A stretch of 46,471 bases of DNA from Schlesneria paludicola DSM 18645 (GCA_945862235.1 CAMAYU010000027.1:1-46471); one strand, 5' to 3'. Counted from the stretch's first letter, positions 34,039 through 42,826 are shown. The notes: a model not told the origin generated them from the letters alone. Program-made: numbers and translations.

Positions 34039-35529
34039 TTACGCCAAGACGCCGCGCACCACTTCGCCTTCCACATCGGTCAGGCGGTAGTAGCGGCCCT
34101 GATGCTTGTGCGTCAAGCGAGTGTGATCGACTCCCAGCAGGTGCAGAATCGTGGCGTTGAGGTCGAAGCAACTGACGCCATCTTTCGCCACGCTGTAACA
34201 GAAGTCGTCGGTCTCGCCGTACTCGATCCCCGGCTTGATGCCGCCTCCCGCCATCCAGATCGTGAAGCAGCGTGGGTGATGATCGCGACCGTGTTGCTTC
34301 GGGTTGTTGATGTCTCCCTGACCGAACGGCGTCCGGCCGAACTCGCCTCCCCAGATGACTAGCGTCTCCTCGAGCAGGCCGCGTTGAGCGAGGTCTTTGA
34401 CCAGTGCGGCAGCCGGTTGGTCAGTGTCGCGGCATTGGACCTGAAGCTGCGTCGGCAGGTTCGTGTGCTGGTCCCAGCCGGAGTGCATCAGTTGGACAAA
34501 CCTCACGCCGCGCTCGGCCAGTCGCCGCGCGAGCAAGCAGTTCATGGCGAACGATCCGGGGCGTTTGGCGTCAGGGCCGTACATGTCGAGGACGTGTTGC
34601 GGTTCAGACGAAAGATCGGCCAACTCGGGAACGGCCGCTTGCATCCGGAAGGCCATCTCGTACTGAGCGATCCGCGTAGCGATCTCACTGTCGCCGACCT
34701 CGCGATACTTCACGGCGTTCATTTGACCGAGTGTGTCGAGCCACGTGCGACGGGTCTCACGACTGAGGCCGTCGGGGTTTGAGAGATACAACACCGGATC
34801 GCCACTGCTGCGGAACTTCACTCCCTGATACTTCGACGGCAGGAACCCGGTCCCCCAATACCAGTCGTAGAAGAGCTGCCCGCACGAGCCTTCCGTATCG
34901 CGCGAGGTGAGGACGACATACGACGGCAAGTTTTCGTTGTCGCTCCCCAGGCCATACGACGCCCACGCGCCGAGCGTCGGCCGACCAGGCATTTCGGCCC
35001 CCGTCAGCCAGAACGTTACGGCGGGAGCATGGTTGATGGCGTCGGTGTGCATCGACTTGATGAAGCAGAGCCGATCCGCGATCTCGCCCGTGAACGGCAG
35101 GAAGTTCGATACCCATCGACCGCACTCACCGAACTGCTTGAACCCCGAGATGCTCGGCAGGAACGGCTTCGACTTCTGACCGGCCGTCATCGTGGTGAGC
35201 CGCTGCCCTTTCGTCACCGACTCGGGCAGTTCCTCGCCTCGCCGCTTGTCGAGACCCGGCTTGTAATCGAAGAGGTCCACATGCGACGGCGCTCCGGACT
35301 GCATCAAGTAAATCACGCGCTTCGCCTTCGGTGCGAAGTGCGGCAGTCCAGGCAGGCCGCGTTGTCCGGCAGTGGTCGCATCGGACGAAGCCGCTCCCGT
35401 CGAACTCGTGTCGCCCCGCACGTCGCCACCCATCAACGACGCCAGCGCCGCCATGCCGATCGACACACCGGACTGTCCGAGAAACTGACGCCGCGCCTGA
35501 AGCAGTCGCTGTTCGATGCGGGGATCCAT
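34039..35529 (-). CDS. Tat-exported DUF1501 protein (unpaired)
   Basis: A 496-residue DUF1501 protein. Leader with RRQFLGQSGVSIGMAALASL, then PKAKRVIYLMQSGAPSHVDLFDYKP, a variant block SISGFKQFGECGRWVSNFLP where the other copies have FKFxx[36 protein letters not shown] and [27 protein letters not shown] lies five bases before the ATG at 35529. No PSD1 gene is next to it. Divergent from the pseudouridine synthase gene. Confidence 0.9.
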   Translation of the reverse strand: MDPRIEQRLLQARRQFLGQSGVSIGMAALASLMGGDVRGDTSSTGAASSDATTAGQRGLPGLPHFAPKAKRVIYLMQSGAPSHVDLFDYKPGLDKRRGEELPESVTKGQRLTTMTAGQKSKPFLPSISGFKQFGECGRWVSNFLPFTGEIADRLCFIKSMHTDAINHAPAVTFWLTGAEMPGRPTLGAWASYGLGSDNENLPSYVVLTSRDTEGSCGQLFYDWYWGTGFLPSKYQGVKFRSSGDPVLYLSNPDGLSRETRRTWLDTLGQMNAVKYREVGDSEIATRIAQYEMAFRMQAAVPELADLSSEPQHVLDMYGPDAKRPGSFAMNCLLARRLAERGVRFVQLMHSGWDQHTNLPTQLQVQCRDTDQPAAALVKDLAQRGLLEETLVIWGGEFGRTPFGQGDINNPKQHGRDHHPRCFTIWMAGGGIKPGIEYGETDDFCYSVAKDGVSCFDLNATILHLLGVDHTRLTHKHQGRYYRLTDVEGEVVRGVLA

Positions 35530-35587
35530 GGGAGTTCCTCAACGAGGTCGGTGGTCAGGCAAGCGGCAAGAGTTCGCGGAAGCGCAA

Positions 35588-35655
35588 CGTAGGATGGACG
35601 CCCAGTCCGTCCGAGCTTGCCCAGTAGAATCGGACGGACGGGGCGTCCATCCTAC
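35588..35655. repeat. Intergenic REP-like pair, family I; gap 35530-35888
   Basis: CGTAGGATGGACGCCC on the left and GGGCGTCCATCCTACG on the right, so the ends are GTAG and CTAC. Each unit folds alone (GGACG...CGTCC). The rest of this 359-bp divergent gap shows no supported gene or promoter. Confidence 0.85.
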
Positions 35656-35888
35656 GAGTAAACTATTTCCTGCCGCCGCTCCTCGACTCAGCACAGCTTG
35701 CCTGCTGACACCTAGCCTTGCAAGGCGGGACGCAGGACATCGGATCTTTGTGTCCGCGAAGCGCCGCTGGTCCAACCCTCTTCCGGCCCAGATTCAAAAA
35801 GGCATTGGCCCGGAGCGATATGTCGCGTTCCTTCTTTGAGGACGCATTCATCGGTACACTTCTGCGGATTCTTTTACTCCCGCCAGAA

Positions 35889-37103
35889 ATGCTGACCTCC
35901 ATGACATCTGACCTGCCTCCCGATCCACTCTCCGAACTCGACGACGAACCGACTTCGACGACATCTGCCGTACGCGCGCGGCGGGCATCGCGCCGCGTTG
36001 TCTCATCCGAGTTGGATGACGACTCGGATGCGGACTCCGATGACGAAGCTCTCGACGACGAGGGGCTGCTCGACCTAGATGAGCCCGACGCTGAAACCGC
36101 TGCTCCGCCCAAGCCCAGCCGAGCGAAGCCGGCCGCCAAAGGGGCGGCCGCAAAGTCCTCAACGCGCGGGAAGTCGAAGAAGGCGGCCGCTGACGAGGAC
36201 TTGGACGAGATCGGTCCCACCACCGAGCGACTTCAAAAAGTCTTGGCCTCCGCCGGACTGGCCTCGCGCCGTCATTGCGAAGAGTACATTTTGGAAGGTC
36301 GCGTCACGGTCGATGGCAAAACCGTTCGCGTGCTGGGGATCAAGGTCGATCCCGAGACCCAGAATGTCTGCGTCGATGGTGAGCGGGTGAAGATTGAACG
36401 CAAACGGCACTATCTCGTTCACAAGCCAACCGGTGTTCACTGCACGAACGCCGATCCGTTGGGACGAGTCCGCGTGATTGATCTCCTGCCCGAGTCGCTC
36501 GGTCGCCTCTTCACTGTCGGACGACTGGATGAAGGTTCCGAAGGCCTGATTCTCGTCACCAACGATGGAGCGTTGGCGCACCGGCTGGCTCATCCCAAAT
36601 TCCAAGTCGAGCGACTCTATCGCTGTCTGGTGGCCGGGACTCCGTCCGACGAAGTGCTGCGCCAACTGCGCGACGGCATGTACTTCACTGAGGGCAAGTT
36701 TCGCGTGCGCGACATTCGGCGCATCAAGACCAACGGCAAATCGACCATCTTGGAGGTGGTGCTGACCGAAGGCCAGAACCGCGAAGTGCGACGCCTGTTC
36801 GCTCGCGTCGGTCACAAGGTGATGCGATTGAAACGAATTGGCTTCGGCCCGATGCGACTCGGCGATCTGCCCATTGGGGCCTATCGCCCCTTAACGCCGG
36901 TCGAACTCAAAGTTCTGACACACTTCGCGACGAGCGCGCCGACGCGCCGATCGCCCGCCCGCGCCCGTCCGATTCGCAATGCCACGTCCGCCAGCCGCGC
37001 CACGAAACCGGTCACACGCGGCCATGCGTCGTCACGCGGTCCCAAAGCCGCCGTCAAACGCAGCCCGAATCCGAACAAGCGACCGCGCAAGAACCGGGGG
37101 TGA
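35889..37103 (+). CDS. Pseudouridine synthase, RsuA/RluB type
   Basis: Isomerises uridine to pseudouridine in rRNA. About 404 residues. A disordered acidic then Ala/Lys-rich leader of some 105 residues precedes the S4 RNA-binding domain ([22 protein letters not shown]) and the catalytic domain with [17 protein letters not shown], where the Asp is the nucleophile. [29 protein letters not shown] completes the family pattern, and a basic Pro/Arg/Lys-rich tail follows. Both leader and tail are unusual next to the ~240-residue core and probably contact RNA. Start uncertain: ATG 35889 or 35901, both with weak ribosome binding sites. Confidence 0.88.
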   Translation: MLTSMTSDLPPDPLSELDDEPTSTTSAVRARRASRRVVSSELDDDSDADSDDEALDDEGLLDLDEPDAETAAPPKPSRAKPAAKGAAAKSSTRGKSKKAAADEDLDEIGPTTERLQKVLASAGLASRRHCEEYILEGRVTVDGKTVRVLGIKVDPETQNVCVDGERVKIERKRHYLVHKPTGVHCTNADPLGRVRVIDLLPESLGRLFTVGRLDEGSEGLILVTNDGALAHRLAHPKFQVERLYRCLVAGTPSDEVLRQLRDGMYFTEGKFRVRDIRRIKTNGKSTILEVVLTEGQNREVRRLFARVGHKVMRLKRIGFGPMRLGDLPIGAYRPLTPVELKVLTHFATSAPTRRSPARARPIRNATSASRATKPVTRGHASSRGPKAAVKRSPNPNKRPRKNRG

Positions 37104-37113
37104 ATCCCACTTG

Positions 37114-37213
37114 GTAGCCTGTTGAAAAACGGAGAGCAGGCGGCTCGCCTGCTTTCATTTCCAGTTGAAAAACACAGGCGGGCCGCCCGTGCTACGGCTT
37201 TTCCAACAGGCTG
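37114..37213. repeat. Intergenic inverted repeat, family A copy 6
   Basis: AGCCTGTTGAAAAACGGAGA on the left and CTACGGCTTTTCCAACAGGCT on the right enclose GCAGGCGGCTCGCCTGC and CACAGGCGGGCCGCCCGTG. Between two plus-strand genes. Confidence 0.9.
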
Positions 37214-37291
37214 GCAAGCGAGATGCCTACCCTACGATCGTTGAGACAAACCCAAGCCGCTGAGTTCTGCCCTTTCCTCCGGAGCATCCTC

Positions 37292-38620
37292 ATGCCAACC
37301 AACCGCCGCGACTTCTTGCAAACCACTTCAACCGTCGCCACGACCGCTTCCGCCGCGTGGTTGTTCGCCTCGAATTCCATTGCGGATGACAAGCCCAAGA
37401 GCGACGGCGACCGCATCTCGGTCGCGGTGATTGGTCCCGGTGGTATGGGGATGAATCACACGCTGCAACTGGCCAGCAACAAGTCGGTGCGAATTGCCTA
37501 TGTCTGCGATGTCGATGAGCAACGAGCCGCCCGCGCGGCGGAAGCGGTAACGAAGGGGTCGGGACTCGCGCCGAAGATCGTCAAGGACATGCGGCAGGTT
37601 CTCGACGACAAGGAGATCAAAGCCGTCTGGATCGCGACGCCCGATCACTGGCACGCTCCCGCCGCGATCTTGGCAGCCAATGCGGGCAAGCACGTCTACG
37701 TCGAGAAACCCTGCTCGCACAATTTGCGAGAAGGCCGACTGATGATCGAAGCGGCTCGGCGCAACAACGTCGTGATGCAGGTGGGAACTCAAAGCCGCAG
37801 CACGGCGCATGTCATCAAGGCGATGGACAAACTCAAGTCGGGAGTGATCGGCGAAATCCTCGTGGCGAAGGCGTGGAACAGCCAGCGTCGAGGAACCATC
37901 GGAAAGCAGCAGCCGTCCGATCCGCCGAAGCATCTCGACTATGACACGTGGCTCGGCCCCGCGACGTTCGTGCCCTATCAGTCGAACTTCCTACCCGGCA
38001 TCTGGCGCTGGTGGCATCACTTCGGCTGCGGCGACATCGGCAACGACGGCGTTCACGACATCGACATCGCTCGCTGGGGCCTCGGCGTGGAAACGCATCC
38101 GACGCGCATCGCTGCTCTCGGCGCGAAGTGCCACTTCGATGACGACCAACAATTCCCGGACACGCAGTACATCGCCTTCGAGTACGCCGCCGCATCCAAA
38201 GCGGGGCGACCCAAGCAACTGATCTTCGAGCAACGCATCTGGTCCCCCTACGTGCAAGAGGGCTACGAGAACGGCGACGCCTACTACGGCACCGACGGCA
38301 TGATGATCTTTGGCAAGATCGGGAGCTACAAACTCTACGGCCCGCGCAACAAGCTGATCGAAGAATCGACCGGCGGCGGCCCGGATCTCGCCGCCCATCA
38401 CGCCAACTTTTTGGACTGCATCCAGAGCGGCGCGCGACCCAACGCCGACATCGAGATCAACCACCTCTCCACCGCGCTGTGCCATCTCGGCAACATCGCG
38501 ACGCGCGTCGATCGAGTCATTCACTTCGATCCCGTCACAGAACAGATCGCCGGTGACGCGGACGCGAGCAAGCTGCTCAAACGCGACTACCGCGAACACT
38601 GGGGCACGCCCAAGGGATAA
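37292..38620 (+). CDS. Tat-exported Gfo/Idh/MocA-family oxidoreductase
   Basis: A 442-residue dehydrogenase with a twin-arginine leader (TNRRDFLQTTSTVATTASAA), a common planctomycete arrangement that sends the folded, cofactor-loaded enzyme across the membrane. Rossmann motif AVIGPGGMGMNH, then WIATPDHWHAPAAILA, the catalytic-site HVYVEKPCSHNLREG, and GCGDIGNDGVHDIDIARWGL typical of the glycoside-oxidising subgroup. GGAG is eight bases before the ATG at 37292; the frame is open upstream without leader character. Followed by a repeat and the LarA gene on the same strand. Confidence 0.92.
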   Translation: MPTNRRDFLQTTSTVATTASAAWLFASNSIADDKPKSDGDRISVAVIGPGGMGMNHTLQLASNKSVRIAYVCDVDEQRAARAAEAVTKGSGLAPKIVKDMRQVLDDKEIKAVWIATPDHWHAPAAILAANAGKHVYVEKPCSHNLREGRLMIEAARRNNVVMQVGTQSRSTAHVIKAMDKLKSGVIGEILVAKAWNSQRRGTIGKQQPSDPPKHLDYDTWLGPATFVPYQSNFLPGIWRWWHHFGCGDIGNDGVHDIDIARWGLGVETHPTRIAALGAKCHFDDDQQFPDTQYIAFEYAAASKAGRPKQLIFEQRIWSPYVQEGYENGDAYYGTDGMMIFGKIGSYKLYGPRNKLIEESTGGGPDLAAHHANFLDCIQSGARPNADIEINHLSTALCHLGNIATRVDRVIHFDPVTEQIAGDADASKLLKRDYREHWGTPKG

Positions 38621-38640
38621 GGCGACCGGTGCCGCGGATT

Positions 38641-38719
38641 GGCAGAAGAATGAAGGCCGGAGAATCAGTCACAGCGCGAACGTCGTCTGGTCTGATTCTC
38701 TTGCCTTCATTCTCCTGCC
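38641..38719. repeat. Intergenic inverted repeat, family L; gap 38621-38946
   Basis: GGCAGAAGAATGAAGGCCGG at 38641 and its partner 38692-38719 pair over 28 bp with a few mismatches. The remaining part of the 326-bp gap contains a candidate -10 at 38898 and no supported gene. Confidence 0.75.
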
Positions 38720-38897
38720 AGTCCGCTCGCACGGCGCGACACAGATCAAGATTGAAAGCACGATGCCGCTTGCGGCCGCCCGCCGGTATCACACTCCGAG
38801 CTGTGTTGTTCCTGCTGATTCGAAAAGTGACCCGTTTCTGTTCCTAACGCAGACTTCGCGTGTTACGGCTGACTGGCTCGTTCTGAGCGGGCCTGCT

Positions 38898-38910
38898 TAC
38901 AATCCCGCCC
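38898..38910 (+). promoter_or_regulatory. Candidate -10 element with GC-rich discriminator (larA homologue)
   Basis: TACAAT followed by CCCGCCC, 49 bp before the start codon of the LarA homologue. No clear -35 (GGCTCG at 17 bp). Confidence 0.4.
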
Positions 38911-38946
38911 CTATTTCGTCGTCTTGATTCTCCATTGGCAGGTTCC

Positions 38947-40185
38947 ATGTCCGAGGCTCTTCCGGTTCTGACCGACGCACAGGTGCGAGAGTGGTTTGCG
39001 AATCTTCCCACGCAGGACTTCGCGGGCAAGCGGGTGTTGCTCATCATCCCCGATGCCACGCGGACGGCTCCGCTGCCGCTGCTGTTCGATGCGCTGCACA
39101 AGCGGCTCAAACCGGTGGTTGCTCATTTGGATGTCCTCGTCGCGCTGGGAACTCACCCGCCAATGTCGGACGCTCAGATCGCCAAGCTCATCGGGATTGA
39201 TGAGACTGAGCGGGGGCGGCTCTTCTATCAACTCGGCCTCTTCAATCATGAGTGGGATCGGCCCGACCGACTGCTCACGATTGGGACGCTCACCAAAGAG
39301 GACACGGCTGAGATCTCCGACGGCCGGTTGTCGCTCGACGTTCCCGTGCAGATCAACTCGCGCATCCAAGACTACGATCTTTTACTCGTCCTTGGTCCTG
39401 TCTTCCCGCACGAAGTCGTTGGCTTCTCGGGCGGGAACAAGTACTTCTTTCCCGGCATCGGTGGGCCGGAAATTCTCAACTTCTTTCATTGGCTCGGGGC
39501 GCTCATCTCGAATGTCGGGATCATCGGTGTGAAAGACACCGCCGTCCGCCGCGTGGTCGATCGCGCGGCGAAGCTGATCCCCAACGAACGGCGAGCGATC
39601 ACATTCGTCGTCGCGTCCGATGGCAATCTCCACGGCCTGTTCCACGGCTCGCCCGAGTCCGCGTGGAACGAGGCGGCTGACATGTCGAACCGCGTCCACA
39701 TCAAACGATGTCCCAAACCGTTCAAGCAGATTCTGTCGTGTGCCCCGCCGATGTACGACGAACTGTGGGTGGCCGGGAAGTGCATGTACAAGATGGAACC
39801 AGTCGTCGCTGACGGCGGCGAACTGATCATCTACGCTCCGCACATGCACGAGATTTCCGTCACGCACGGCAAGTACATCGAAGAGGTCGGCTATCACGTG
39901 CGCGACTACTTCACGAAGCAATGGGACAAGTTCAAAGGCTACCCGTGGGGTATTCTTGCTCATTCGACCCACGTTCGCGGCGGCGGGACTTACGAGAGCG
40001 GAATCGAAACTCCGCGCGTGACGGTGACGCTGGCCAGCGGCATCCCCGAAGAAGTCTGCAAGAAGATCAACCTCGGCTATCGAGACCCCGCCACCATCGA
40101 CATCGAATCCTTCGCCAACCGCGAGGACGAAGGAGTGCTCCTCGTCCGCAAAGCGGGCGAGTACCTATACCGGCTTGATGAATAA
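38947..40185 (+). CDS. larA: LarA-type nickel-pincer racemase homologue
   Basis: A 412-residue homologue of lactate racemase LarA, which uses a lysine-tethered nickel pincer nucleotide to move hydride at an alpha-hydroxy acid. The residues known to matter in Lactiplantibacillus LarA are all in place by motif and spacing: His70 in GTHPPMS, His155 and Lys165 in FPHEVVGFSGGNKYFFPG (for His174 and Lys184) and His181 in LNFFHWLG (for His200). The N-terminal PDATRTAP is also typical. So a working metal centre is likely, on lactate or a longer hydroxy acid or sugar acid. The cofactor makers LarB, LarC and LarE are not in the window. ATG 38947 with AGG five bases upstream; a TTG 12 bases earlier is less likely. 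Confidence 0.88.
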   Translation: MSEALPVLTDAQVREWFANLPTQDFAGKRVLLIIPDATRTAPLPLLFDALHKRLKPVVAHLDVLVALGTHPPMSDAQIAKLIGIDETERGRLFYQLGLFNHEWDRPDRLLTIGTLTKEDTAEISDGRLSLDVPVQINSRIQDYDLLLVLGPVFPHEVVGFSGGNKYFFPGIGGPEILNFFHWLGALISNVGIIGVKDTAVRRVVDRAAKLIPNERRAITFVVASDGNLHGLFHGSPESAWNEAADMSNRVHIKRCPKPFKQILSCAPPMYDELWVAGKCMYKMEPVVADGGELIIYAPHMHEISVTHGKYIEEVGYHVRDYFTKQWDKFKGYPWGILAHSTHVRGGGTYESGIETPRVTVTLASGIPEEVCKKINLGYRDPATIDIESFANREDEGVLLVRKAGEYLYRLDE

Positions 40186-40208
40186 GCACCGCTGGCCACA
40201 ATCTCCAA

Positions 40209-40325
40209 ACCCCATCGGGCTTGCCCCGATGGATTCAGGTTTTTGCACTACTCGCCTTCCAGTGGCTCGCCCCTTGTGACAAGTAGTGCAAAAACCCGCG
40301 AGCCACCGGGGCAAGCCCGGTGGGG
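40209..40325. repeat. Intergenic compound inverted repeat, family G
   Basis: Outer arms CCCCATCGGGCTTGCCCCG and CGGGGCAAGCCCGGTGGGG, inner perfect 15-bp arms GGTTTTTGCACTACT (40238-40252) and AGTAGTGCAAAAACC (40282-40296). Each outer arm folds alone (CCATCGGG-CTTGC-CCCGATGG). Confidence 0.9.
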
Positions 40326-40363
40326 TCGCGTTGAAACTAATGAGTCCTCGACAAAGGTTCCCC

Positions 40364-41260
40364 ATGCCTCGCTTCGCACTCCCGCTACTCCTCCTGATGA
40401 CCTCGCTCGCCCAAGCCGAAGAAAAACTGTTCGTCGCCTCGTCGCTGACTCAACCCAAACTGTTCACGGCGGGCATTGAAGGCCCTCAGTGCGACAAGTC
40501 GGGGAACATCTACGCGGTCAGTTTCGGGACGGCGCAGAACATCGGCAGGGTCTCACCCGACGGAAAGGCCGAGTTGTTCGTGACGCTGGCTGGGAAGAGC
40601 GCCGGCAACGGAATCGTCTTCGACAGCAAGGGCCGCATGTACGTCGCGGACTACGTCGGGCACAACGTCCTCCGCATCGACATGGCGACAAAGAAGATCG
40701 AGGTCTTTGCGCATGAGCCGACCATGAACCAGCCCAACGATCTGGCGATCGCTCCGAACGGGACGCTCTTCGCCAGCGATCCGAACTGGGGAAACAACAG
40801 CGGTCAGATTTGGAAGATCGACGCGGCGGGCAAGGTGACTCGCGTTGCCGCCGACATGGGAACGACCAACGGAATTGAAGTCAGTCCCGACGGCAAGACG
40901 CTCTACACGAACGAGTCGGTCCAGCGCAACGTCTGGTCATTCCCGATCCGCGACGACGGAACGCTCGGCGAGAAGAAGCTTCTTAAACAGTTCCCCGATC
41001 ACGGTTTCGACGGCATGCGCTGCGATGTCGATGGCAACCTCTACATCACCCGCCACGGTAAAGGGACGGTCGTCGTGATGACGCCGGAAGGGAAAGAACT
41101 GCACGAGATCGATGTCCTCGGCAAGCAGCCGACCAACCTTTGCTTCGGCGGCCCCGATGGCCGAACCGTTTACGTGACCGAAGTTGAACACACCCGCCTC
41201 GTCCAGTTCCGAACCGACAAACCGGGACTAGCTTGGAAACGCTGGCAGGACGCGAGATGA
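40364..41260 (+). CDS. Secreted SMP-30/gluconolactonase-like beta-propeller
   Basis: A 298-residue protein with signal peptide MPRFALPLLLLMTSLAQA. The three metal ligands of SMP-30 lactonases have counterparts: Glu in GIEGPQCDKSGNIY, Asn in TTNGIEVSPDGKTLY and Asp in GFDGMRCDVDGNLYI. NQPNDLAIAPNGTLFASDP is also typical. A lactone of a sugar acid is the expected substrate, acting outside the cytoplasm. AAAGG lies seven bases before the ATG at 40364. Lies between the LarA homologue and the RidA gene, consistent with a hydroxy-acid or aldonic-acid pathway, as inference. Confidence 0.88.
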   Translation: MPRFALPLLLLMTSLAQAEEKLFVASSLTQPKLFTAGIEGPQCDKSGNIYAVSFGTAQNIGRVSPDGKAELFVTLAGKSAGNGIVFDSKGRMYVADYVGHNVLRIDMATKKIEVFAHEPTMNQPNDLAIAPNGTLFASDPNWGNNSGQIWKIDAAGKVTRVAADMGTTNGIEVSPDGKTLYTNESVQRNVWSFPIRDDGTLGEKKLLKQFPDHGFDGMRCDVDGNLYITRHGKGTVVVMTPEGKELHEIDVLGKQPTNLCFGGPDGRTVYVTEVEHTRLVQFRTDKPGLAWKRWQDAR

Positions 41261-41263
41261 AGG

Positions 41264-41342
41264 GGTGAGTGGATGGTGGGTAGTGGATAGCCAAACCATT
41301 CACTGTGAAAGTACTTCCTTGCTATCCACTATTCACTCACCA
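41264..41342. repeat. Intergenic inverted repeat, family O
   Basis: GGTGAGTGGATGGTGGGTAG and on to GGATAGC (41264-41291) pairs with GCTATCCACTATTCACTCAC (41321 on). The low-complexity TGAGTGG style resembles the GGTTGAG element inside the PSD1 gene. Spans most of the gap between the SMP-30 and RidA genes. Confidence 0.8.
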
Positions 41343-41363
41343 CTGTTCTTCAGGGCAACACCA

Positions 41364-41804
41364 ATGACACCGCAAGAAAAAGCCGAGCAACTCGGGCTGA
41401 CATTCGCCAAGCAGGAACCGGGTTATCTGAACCTGTGTGCCAAGTCGGGTAATTTACTGTTCACGTCGGGACACGTCAGCGATCTGAAGGGGAAGCTCGG
41501 CGCGGGGACGACTGTTGAGCAGGGCTATCAGGCGGCACGCGACTGCTGCGTGAAGATTCTTCGCTCGGTCTACAACGCGCACGGAACGCTCAACGGACTG
41601 AAGGTCATCAAGCTGTTGGGCTGTGTGAACTCAACGCTGGAGTTCAACGAACAGCATTTGGTCATTAATGGCGCGTCGGACCTGCTTCATGAACTGTACG
41701 GCAAGACGGGCGATGGCTTTCACGCCCGCAGTGCTCTCGGTTTCGCACAGCTTCCGACCGGCGCGGCGGTCGAAGTCGAAGTGATCTTCGAGATCAAGTC
41801 GTAG
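41364..41804 (+). CDS. RidA/YjgF-family protein
   Basis: A 146-residue member of the Rid family; archetypal RidA hydrolyses reactive 2-aminoacrylate imines in the cytosol. SGNLLFTSGHVSD and GFHARSALGFAQLPTGAAVEVEV match the two family blocks, and the Arg of HARSALGF sits where the active-site Arg105 of RidA lies. The sequence belongs to the longer YjgH/VHR-like side of the family, so imine hydrolysis is likely but not certain. AGGG is eight bases before the ATG at 41364. Confidence 0.9.
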   Translation: MTPQEKAEQLGLTFAKQEPGYLNLCAKSGNLLFTSGHVSDLKGKLGAGTTVEQGYQAARDCCVKILRSVYNAHGTLNGLKVIKLLGCVNSTLEFNEQHLVINGASDLLHELYGKTGDGFHARSALGFAQLPTGAAVEVEVIFEIKS

Positions 41805-41837
41805 CTGCCGCCTCTAAGTGGCGATCCAAGAACCCCT

Positions 41838-41882
41838 CACCCCCCGGCCCCTCTCCCCGCAAAACCGGGGCGAGGGGAGAGG
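41838..41882. repeat. Intergenic hairpin, family F
   Basis: CCCCTCTCCCCG and CGGGGCGAGGGGAGAGG fold around CAAAAC. Lies between RidA and the FKBP gene, both on the plus strand. Confidence 0.75.
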
Positions 41883-41948
41883 TTTGCGGATCGGCTCTAA
41901 ATCCAATCTTGTGTTTCCAAGTCACCTCTTTTTTCAAAGGCCCCGCTC

Positions 41949-42797
41949 ATGCTGCGTCGATTTGGATCGATTGTGTTGCTGTCCCTGTTTGCCCTCCAGT
42001 TAGGAACCGAGTCCCACATGCTTCGTGCTGCCGACAAGAAACCCGTTGAACCTGGTGCCGTCGATAAGAATGCTCCCGAGGAATTCACTACGACCAAGAG
42101 CGGTCTCAAGTACCGCGTTCGCCGCAAAGGGACGGGCCAGAAGCCCGCGCCTCAAGACACCGTCTCGGTCCACTACAAAGGTTGGCTCGACAACGGCAAG
42201 GAGTTCGACAGTTCCTACGGGCGCGGCGAGTCGATTGAGTTCCCGCTTAGGGGAGTCATCGCGGGCTGGACCGAAGGGATGCAGCTCGTCGGTAAGGGGG
42301 GCATGATCGAACTGGAGATCCCGCACGAGTTGGGCTACGGCGAGAAAGGGACCAGCGGCATCCCCGGCAAGTCGACACTGCACTTCCTCGTTGAATTGCT
42401 GGAAGTGACGGAAGGTCCGAAGCCATTGACGCCCGGTGCCGTCGATAAGGACGCTCCGAAGGAGTTTTCGAAAACCGCGAGCGGTCTCAAGTACCGCATT
42501 CTTCGCAAGAGCGATGGCGTCAAGCCGAAGGTCTCAAACACCGTGACCGTTCACTACAAAGGAACGCTCGACGATGGCTCACAGTTCGACAGTTCCTACG
42601 AGCGCGGCCAGCCTGCTTCGTTCCCGCTGGGCCGCGTCATTCCCGGTTGGACCGAAGGAATGCAGCTCGTCGGTAAGGGAGGCATGGTCGAGCTGGAGAT
42701 TCCGTTCGGACTGGCTTACGGCGAAGAGGGTCGTCCGCCCGTGATCCCTCCGAAAGCCACTCTGCACTTCATCGTCGAGTTGATTGAAGTGAAGTAA
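41949..42797 (+). CDS. Exported tandem-FKBP peptidyl-prolyl isomerase
   Basis: A 282-residue protein with a signal peptide (MLRRFGSIVLLSLFALQLG) and two FKBP domains, about residues 48-155 and 172-282, joined by a repeated linker (PGAVDKNAPEEF / PGAVDKDAPKEF). The FKBP12 active-site residues have counterparts in both: VHYKG Tyr, EFDSS/QFDSS Phe-Asp, GVIAGW/RVIPGW Val-Ile-Trp, GYGE/AYGE Tyr and the final LHF Phe. Linker and domain both repeat, so it arose by internal duplication. Catalyses prolyl isomerisation in the periplasm. AAAGG precedes the ATG by eight bases; a strong hairpin follows the stop. Confidence 0.95.
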   Translation: MLRRFGSIVLLSLFALQLGTESHMLRAADKKPVEPGAVDKNAPEEFTTTKSGLKYRVRRKGTGQKPAPQDTVSVHYKGWLDNGKEFDSSYGRGESIEFPLRGVIAGWTEGMQLVGKGGMIELEIPHELGYGEKGTSGIPGKSTLHFLVELLEVTEGPKPLTPGAVDKDAPKEFSKTASGLKYRILRKSDGVKPKVSNTVTVHYKGTLDDGSQFDSSYERGQPASFPLGRVIPGWTEGMQLVGKGGMVELEIPFGLAYGEEGRPPVIPPKATLHFIVELIEVK

Positions 42798-42826
42798 GGA
42801 TTGGCATCCGATCGTGGTCGAAGCCA

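Noticed and set aside
38553..38927. Possible small gene between the Gfo/Idh/MocA and LarA genes
   Set aside because: Overlaps the end of the upstream gene and passes through repeat L; no start signal or conserved pattern.
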